A stretch of 64,000 nt of DNA from Spirochaetales bacterium (GTDB lineage Bacteria; Spirochaetota; Spirochaetia; DSM-27196; Salinispiraceae). Shown piece by piece: positions 60,301 through 64,000 of the stretch. The translations under genes and the position numbers were made by a program. Below the pieces are notes generated by a model that was not told the origin of the DNA, did not search any database, and saw only the letters and a program-made list of their open reading frames with translations. The stretch's first letter is position 1. Each line of letters begins with the position of its first letter. The stretch is taken from NCBI GenBank assembly GCA_009991955.1, contig JAACWS010000013.1, positions 27,836-91,835 of the forward strand, in the 5' to 3' direction.

Positions 60301-61286
60301 AAATCCACCTCCCAAGGTTCGAAGTTTTGGTAGGATTCCATGAGGGAGTGCATGTATTCCGAATAGTCTTCGGGATGAATGCGTTCGGACAGAAGTTCGG
60401 CATTTTTTAAAAGACTTTCTGGGGCAATTTCAAAAAGATCCCAGGACCTTTCGGAGGCAAAGGTAAAGCGATGATACTGGTGAACTGGTATTTCCAGGCT
60501 AAACAGAAAACCCGGAACTTGAGCGGACATTTGGCGAAAGACTTCATCGTTTTTTTTAAGAGTTGCTTGAATACTCTCTTTATACAGACGCCCGGCAACC
60601 TGTGCTCCAAATCTTTGCTGTAAGGCCCGAGTTTTCTCTTCTATAGGATCCTTTGGCAAAAAGAGAAAAGCCCCCAAAAGAAGGTCAGAATAGACCAGGG
60701 GTAGTACCTCGACTCCGGGGATGGACTTGATCAGGGGCCAGGAAAGGACGGTTTCAGAAATCCATGGCTTTAAACCATCCCTGGTAGATGCCCGAATTTC
60801 TAAGACTTTCCGAGTAGAGTCGTAGGTACCTAGGGCCGCTTGGGTAGTTCGACCTAATACACAGAATCGATGTACCAGTTCGTCATATCCCTGAAAGATT
60901 TCCTCGGCTAGGTCTGACAAATATTTTTCTTCGGTAATGTCAATTCCTATTGCCGCAATAAATGTGGGTTCCGGGGAAAATAGCGAAAACTTAAACCATC
61001 GCCGGTTCCGGGTCGAGAAGTACTCTACTTCTCGGGAGATAGCCGTTTTGTGGACCTCCCGAATGAGGGCAATAAACTTCTGAGCTTTGACGTAAGGCTT
61101 AGGGAAAAGGGACTCGAAGGGCGTACCCTTTTGCAAGGAACCAATCTTGAGCATTTCTTCAAAGGGTGTATTTGCGTACTCTATGGAAATGGCAACGGTA
61201 TCTCCGCCATCGGCTGGATCAACCCGAAGGAGCACAAACCCGAAGGGGGCTTTGTCATAAATTTTTACATCGAACGAGTTCTTCAT
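57324..61286 (-). CDS. hybrid histidine kinase (PAS-GAF-HisKA-HATPase-pseudoREC-REC-Hpt)
   Basis: A 1320-residue sensor kinase with no membrane segment, so a cytoplasmic sensor. Order: PAS (about 10-120), GAF-like (130-235), two PAS/PAC domains (250-375 and 385-500; R-I-H-P-E-D and R-F-H-P-E-D), GAF (510-670), HisKA with H701-E-I-R-T-P-L-N, HATPase (N-A-I-K-F, D-T-G-I-G, G-S-G-L-G), a receiver-like domain at about 930-1040 lacking its phospho-aspartate (L-S-Q-S-F replaces M-D-x-x-M-P), an intact receiver with D1116-V-Q-M-P-V-M-D-G, and an Hpt domain with H1256-A-I-K-G-S. A full internal phosphorelay is predicted; the output regulator is not in the window. TTGCCT-17-TAGAAT ends 9 nt before ATG 61286. 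Confidence 0.93.
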   Translation of the reverse strand: MKNSFDVKIYDKAPFGFVLLRVDPADGGDTVAISIEYANTPFEEMLKIGSLQKGTPFESLFPKPYVKAQKFIALIREVHKTAISREVEYFSTRNRRWFKFSLFSPEPTFIAAIGIDITEEKYLSDLAEEIFQGYDELVHRFCVLGRTTQAALGTYDSTRKVLEIRASTRDGLKPWISETVLSWPLIKSIPGVEVLPLVYSDLLLGAFLFLPKDPIEEKTRALQQRFGAQVAGRLYKESIQATLKKNDEVFRQMSAQVPGFLFSLEIPVHQYHRFTFASERSWDLFEIAPESLLKNAELLSERIHPEDYSEYMHSLMESYQNFEPWEVDFRVLLPEKGERWIRARSQPSKGSDGNIVWRGFMADVTEQKTKDLELSLTRERYFLAIEGGSDGIWDLKVEDMCIYLSPAWQRIGGHSPESLPRNLSSFKNRFHPEDRDTVQATIDSCLKGELSVFEREFRYRHENGSYLWVLARGKTFRTNEGIAYRMAGTLSDVTRRKQNEESIALQARMQSMLVKIATTYIYLPYNEYDATLLSSLADLGSFAKADRAALYTYDLAKKVVRVTHEWCGANTHPQREALQEVPLDTLSPWYESHAKGHKVFIPDIYAEPESRFRHFLENLDIISTLTVPVFEGQTLIGFVGFDSSHGHLHFDEQDEILLTLFARMIGNIHQRYTLEGNLIREKERAEKASQTKSEFLANMSHEIRTPLNSVIGFTDLLKKTNLDETQYQFVTNANTAGKSLLSVINDILDFSKIESGKLELELVKTDLLEVVKQIASTLSFQAAEKNLDFILSIPPDLPRFGIFDSAKLSQVLLNLVGNAIKFTQEGWVELAISFTPMGKKRGIFSFAITDTGIGLAPAQQERLFQPFSQGDSSTNRKYGGSGLGLVISSHLVTKMGGEIDITSALGHGSQFSFALETDYEKEYPELVEVDPSILGILVLDPLEKVRNLLGRFFNYWNIPWDEADSEAKALFLVTENPRWTTIFLSQSFTLDLDGLIQRLKEKSGAPTLEIILLEKHTHQQKNQKYRSLRKPLGYEEVRSIISPSSVETYTPETSLRETQKGKGLKILVAEDSDMNMLLVKTYLRTISKEITVFAAENGKVALENWEKLQPDLILMDVQMPVMDGLEATRRIRHAEYGSGTRVPIAALTAGALKEERERCENAGMDTFLTKPLVLESLQAFLKPFLESPPTSRPTIIHEVIPQLHFDKNLLMDRISGDTELFDQLIELFFDRLPLQLDMVNHAIDQGDVKEIKSLGHAIKGSCLNMAIHRMANLARELEESSGTADSWRTLLAELKTEEKVLRELLLPQKQVGDSISPKPR

Positions 61287-61295
61287 CTGTTTTGT

Positions 61296-61324
61296 ATTCT
61301 ACGAGATTTGCCCACCTTAGGCAA
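61296..61324 (-). promoter_or_regulatory. promoter of the hybrid kinase gene, near-leaderless
   Basis: Reverse-strand TTGCCT (61324-61319), 17-bp spacer, TAGAAT (61301-61296), 9 nt to ATG 61286; the expected leader is 0-3 nt and no Shine-Dalgarno is visible. Confidence 0.55.
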
Positions 61325-61397
61325 AATTATTGTATCCTTCCAGCCCCATTTATCGTATTTTTTCACTACCACGATCTGTGATGAGAGGATATTGTCT

Positions 61398-62267
61398 ATG
61401 AAAACATTACTTTTGGGTATTTTGGTTGGGTTGATTCCCTTTTCCCTCGCCGCCCAAACTCCCCTGGAAAACCCTGGTCCTGTTCAGGTATACCTGGACG
61501 CCGAACTTGGGGCAGTTAAAATCTTGAGCCATAAAATTCAAATTGGAACCGGCGGCACTAATTTCGACTACGTCCGCCAAGGAGGGCAGGAGATTCTCTT
61601 TCCCTTCACCCGACTCTCGGCGGGTCTGGAGATCGTCGATCGCCACCGAATTCAGTTTGTCTACCAGCCCCTGAGCCTGGTGACCAACGTGCGGTTTAGG
61701 AGTGATGTAGTTATTGATAGTGTAACGTTCCCGGCCAATTCCGCTATGGAGGTAACCTATAATTTCCCCTTCTATCGGCTGAGTTATTGGTACGATTTTG
61801 TTCCTACCGGCCCCTGGGATGTGGCTGCGGGACTTTCTGTTCAGCTGCGAAATGCAAGTATTCGGTTTGAGCGGCTTGATGGGGACGTTCCTGCCGGTGT
61901 TAGTGATTCTAATCTCACCGTCAGCCAAAACCTCGGCATCGTGCCCGCGTTAAATTTCTATACCAAATACCAGTTCGAGTCGGGCTTTAACATCGCCTTG
62001 GACGTCGTAGGCATCTACGCCAGTTCGCAGTTTATTAACGGGGCAGACTTTGAGTTTACCGGTTCGCTACTGGATGCCTCCTTGAACTTTGGCCTTCCTC
62101 TTCGGAAGGAGGTTGAAACCTACCTGTCTCTTCGGTACTTCGGTGGAGGTGGTTCGGGTACTAGTGAGTTTGACAACCGGGATGTTATCTGGTCGAACAG
62201 TGATAGTGGATACACCGACAATTTTTTGAGCACCTTCATAGTTTCTCTAGGAGCGCGGGTTCGGTAG
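61398..62267 (+). CDS. outer-membrane beta-barrel protein candidate
   Basis: A 289-residue exported protein with a signal peptide (M-K-T-L-L-L-G-I-L-V-G-L, ending near A-A-Q). The mature part alternates hydrophobic and polar residues with many aromatic ends (for example F-P-F-Y-R-L-S-Y-W-Y-D-F), and closes with a strand F-I-V-S-L-G-A-R-V-R of barrel type, though the last residue is Arg rather than Phe. The start is ATG 61398, with AGAGGA about 9 nt upstream; the frame continues to 61050, antisense to the kinase. Specific role unknown. Its end overlaps the EamA gene by 21 bp. Confidence 0.7.
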   Translation: MKTLLLGILVGLIPFSLAAQTPLENPGPVQVYLDAELGAVKILSHKIQIGTGGTNFDYVRQGGQEILFPFTRLSAGLEIVDRHRIQFVYQPLSLVTNVRFRSDVVIDSVTFPANSAMEVTYNFPFYRLSYWYDFVPTGPWDVAAGLSVQLRNASIRFERLDGDVPAGVSDSNLTVSQNLGIVPALNFYTKYQFESGFNIALDVVGIYASSQFINGADFEFTGSLLDASLNFGLPLRKEVETYLSLRYFGGGGSGTSEFDNRDVIWSNSDSGYTDNFLSTFIVSLGARVR

Positions 62268-63191
62268 GTCTTTTTGAATCCTTCGGGTCCTGTTTGGGCC
62301 CGAGGTTCCCGCCAACATTACCCCCAAGAGGGCCAGCCCACCGCCGGCCCCTTGGACCAGGGTAAGGGTTTCTCCTAACACTAACCATCCAACTACCACC
62401 GTAACCACCGGTATTCCATTTAAAAACATCGATGCCTGGGGTGCGGGAATCCGTGACAAGGCATAATTGAATCCCAAAAAAGCCCCAAAGGTAGCCACCA
62501 GCACCAGGAATCCAAAGGCCACTACTACCGAGAAAGGGGGAATAGCCCCGAAGATTTCAGATCCCTGGACCAACAATCCGGGGAAAAAGAACAGCCCCGC
62601 GTAGAACATTTGATACCCCGTTAACTGTAGTGAACTCACCCGCTTACTCAAATGTCGGGTCAAGAGAGTGTAGACCACCGCTGCCAGAACGGCGCCCAGG
62701 GCAAAGAGGTTGCCAACTAAACTCTGGCTCTGGGTCGGAGAGTCGGGAACCAAAAAGGTCATAATTCCAATACCCAGAATCGACAAGAAGGCCCCAAACC
62801 ATCCCCGGGCCGAAAGGTGTTCCTTCAAAAAAAAGCCCGAAGCCAGGGCGACTACCCCCGGGATGGCGGCGATAATAATGGATGCGCTTCCAGCAGAGGT
62901 CCTTTCCAGGGCCAGGGTCTCGAACACAAAGTAGAGCACCGGCTGAAAGAGGGCCAACACTCCCAGGGGAAGGATGAGTTTTTGGTCAATTTTGAGTTGC
63001 TTCTTTGCCCCCAGAAAACCCAGGAAAACCAGAGCACCAGCGGCGAATCGCATACCCATAAATCCCCAAGGGGGCCAGACCGCTAAAATCACCTTGGTAG
63101 CCACAAAAGCCGTCCCCCACCCGAAAGTCGTAACTCCCAGGGCGGCATAGGCTGTCCAATTCGGACGGGCGACCGATTGTCTTTCGCTCAT
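62247..63191 (-). CDS. EamA/DMT family transporter
   Basis: A 314-residue member of the drug/metabolite transporter superfamily with ten hydrophobic helices in two EamA repeats. Visible marks: F-G-W-G-T-A-F-V-A-T-K, G-F-M-G-M-R-F-A-A-G-A-L-V-F, E-T-L-A-L-E-R-T-S-A-G-S-A-S-I-I, and in the second half Y-A-L-S-R-I-P-A-P-Q-A-S-M-F-L-N with L-G-E-T-L-T. The substrate is not predictable. The start is ATG 63191, coupled to the upstream gene by ATGA, with AAAGG about 8 nt upstream; the frame opens at 63272. Confidence 0.88.
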   Translation of the reverse strand: MSERQSVARPNWTAYAALGVTTFGWGTAFVATKVILAVWPPWGFMGMRFAAGALVFLGFLGAKKQLKIDQKLILPLGVLALFQPVLYFVFETLALERTSAGSASIIIAAIPGVVALASGFFLKEHLSARGWFGAFLSILGIGIMTFLVPDSPTQSQSLVGNLFALGAVLAAVVYTLLTRHLSKRVSSLQLTGYQMFYAGLFFFPGLLVQGSEIFGAIPPFSVVVAFGFLVLVATFGAFLGFNYALSRIPAPQASMFLNGIPVVTVVVGWLVLGETLTLVQGAGGGLALLGVMLAGTSGPNRTRRIQKDLPNPRS

Positions 63192-63694
63192 TGGGATGCC
63201 TTTCGACGATGTAACCAATAATCGACCCCCAGCACCACCAACCAAACCACCAGGAGCAGGATCAAAATCCACTTGAGTTGAGTAAGGCTCGATGCCAAGA
63301 GCACCTTCGATTCGGTGACCGTTCCCAACAAAATGCTACGAACCAAAAAATTCTCACTAAGGTCGACTACAAAGAGGAGGGTGGGTAACAAGGGGGCGAG
63401 GTTCTTTGATCGTGAACTCGTCCACAGAGTGAGAAGCCCACGGTAAGCGAGCAAACAATAAAAAAGGGGGAAAAAGAAATCTAAAGGAAAAATCATGCCA
63501 AAATAGATGGTTCTTGATTCATCCGATAGACTCTGGACAATTTCCTGAGCTGTTTCGTAGGAGTATCCCGTAAACGAAAGATCGAACAGTGTATTCAATC
63601 CCAAGTCCGGCTGGATAAGCGAAAGGGCGAAAAACAGCCCACCATAGACTGCCAAAGTAGCCATGCCGAGGATAAGATTTATTCGGGGTTTCAT
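63188..63694 (-). CDS. four-helix membrane protein of unknown function
   Basis: A 168-residue protein with four hydrophobic segments (about residues 8-28, 62-85, 103-120 and 135-160) and a basic C-terminus (L-H-R-R-K-A-S-Q). I do not recognise a family with confidence. The ATG 63694 has no Shine-Dalgarno; TTGTCT-17-TAGAAA ends 9 nt before it, a weaker case of the near-leaderless pattern. Co-transcribed with the EamA transporter. Confidence 0.6.
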   Translation of the reverse strand: MKPRINLILGMATLAVYGGLFFALSLIQPDLGLNTLFDLSFTGYSYETAQEIVQSLSDESRTIYFGMIFPLDFFFPLFYCLLAYRGLLTLWTSSRSKNLAPLLPTLLFVVDLSENFLVRSILLGTVTESKVLLASSLTQLKWILILLLVVWLVVLGVDYWLHRRKASQ

Positions 63695-63750
63695 AGGCTT
63701 TAGTTTCTACGCTGGGCTCGAGAAAAAGACAAGACGATTTCTCCCCTAAC

Positions 63751-63779
63751 TTGACACATTCACTCCTGTTGAGTATATT
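63751..63779 (+). promoter_or_regulatory. sigma70-type promoter of tRNA-fMet
   Basis: TTGACA (63751-63756), 17-bp spacer, TATATT (63774-63779), with the expected start about 6 nt before the mature tRNA. Confidence 0.9.
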
Positions 63780-63791
63780 GCCCTCACACGA

Positions 63792-63864
63792 CGCAGGGTA
63801 GAGCAGTTGGCAGCTCGTCGGGCTCATAACCCGGAGGTCGCAGGTTCGAGTCCTGTCCCTGCTA
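63792..63864 (+). tRNA. initiator tRNA-fMet (CAT)
   Basis: Cloverleaf with acceptor CGCAGGG and CCCTGCT, so position 1 (C) and position 72 (T) are unpaired, the initiator hallmark in bacteria (more often C-A). The anticodon stem CGGG/CCCG holds three consecutive G-C pairs around the loop CTCATAA, anticodon CAT. The D-arm contains AGAGCAGTTGGCAGCTC and the T-loop TTCGAGT. CCA is not encoded. Confidence 0.96.
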
Positions 63865-63913
63865 TATAAAAAACAAGGCCATGTCCATTAGGGCATGGCC
63901 TTGTTTTTTATAT
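63864..63913 (+). terminator. strong bidirectional terminator after tRNA-fMet
   Basis: An approximately 22-bp stem: TATAAAAAACAAGGCC followed by ATGTCC pairs with GGGCAT and GGCCTTGTTTTTTATA across an ATTA loop, one G-T pair included. It begins right at the tRNA 3' end and has T-runs on both strands. Confidence 0.9.
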
Positions 63914-63924
63914 ACTGTGCGAAG

Positions 63925-63987
63925 CAGGACTCGAAAAGAGGCCCGCTGGGTACCGGAGCGGCAAGAGCCGATGCGAGGAACCCAGCG
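63925..63987. repeat. GC-rich inverted repeat near the window end, with tRNA-like 11-mer
   Basis: The tract is markedly more GC-rich than its surroundings. It contains an inverted repeat, CGCTGGGT (63944-63951) and ACCCAGCG (63980-63987), around a 28-bp centre. Bases 63925-63935 are the exact reverse complement of 11 bases (TTCGAGTCCTG) of the T-arm of the tRNA just upstream. It may be a REP/MITE-type element or the beginning of a larger element beyond the window. Confidence 0.4.
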
Positions 63988-64000
63988 ATTCCGCTGACCG

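Noticed and set aside
61050..61397. N-terminal extension of the beta-barrel protein frame
   Set aside because: It is antisense to the kinase N-terminus, lacks conservation-like features, and would place the signal peptide in the middle of the protein.
63845..63935. tRNA-fMet as an att site with duplicated 3' end
   Set aside because: The 11-base match is in inverted orientation, not the direct repeat expected of attL/attR, and no integrase is visible within the window.

Overview
The window reads as chromosomal DNA of a free-living or anaerobic spirochaete (inference). The clues are a FabV/trans-2-enoyl-CoA reductase close to the Treponema denticola enzyme in length and motifs, two DUF115 (Maf-like) proteins, PilZ, EAL and GGDEF-like signalling proteins, a plant-type (class II) ketol-acid reductoisomerase, and many proteins whose only relatives I can place are spirochaetal hypotheticals. 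Coding density is very high. No phage, insertion sequence or CRISPR array is visible.

Layout. 1-5.9 kb: the end of a PilZ-like gene, a very large unknown protein, tRNA-Met(CAT), an EAL-CBS-GGDEF protein and nrdR. 6-15 kb: ilvC with its divergent regulator ilvY, the biotin transporter bioY-ecfA-ecfT, a divergent D,D-carboxypeptidase, ridA, a dihydroorotate dehydrogenase-like protein, an FAD oxidoreductase and sodA. 15-22 kb: sufS-sufU-gpmA-purU-CYTH, then adenosine deaminase and murD. 22-31 kb: an unknown gene, a FecR-domain protein, a pseudokinase-like membrane protein, a MEMO-like protein, rqcH, folC and hisD. 31-37 kb: fabV-rnz-gldA-gldF-gldG-DUF4340. 37-45 kb: a reverse-strand operon of a very acidic protein, an unknown, two DUF115 proteins and a degenerate GGDEF membrane protein. 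45-54 kb: an FtsB-like protein, DUF1015, a U32 protein, a VanY lipoprotein, an aldo/keto reductase, a lipoprotein, a small GHKL-like protein and a DUF1576 membrane protein. 54-57 kb: an NDH-2/NDC1-like oxidoreductase with VTE5-like and VTE6-like (DUF92) kinases. 57-64 kb: a 1320-residue hybrid histidine kinase, an outer-membrane barrel, an EamA transporter, a small membrane protein and initiator tRNA-fMet.

Two genome-wide habits stand out. First, many operon-leading genes have a sigma70-like promoter whose -10 box ends only 6-9 nt before the ATG and have no usable Shine-Dalgarno, which predicts leaderless mRNAs; internal operon genes keep good Shine-Dalgarno sites. I moved many start codons on that basis. 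Second, nearly every convergent gene pair overlaps at its 3' ends, by 4-48 bp.

The best candidates for something new are the prenyl-alcohol/quinone module at 54.8-57.4 kb, the leaderless promoter architecture, and an 18-of-21-base shared palindrome found upstream of fabV and of the DUF115 pair. Functions are assigned from recognisable motifs only; no database search was possible.
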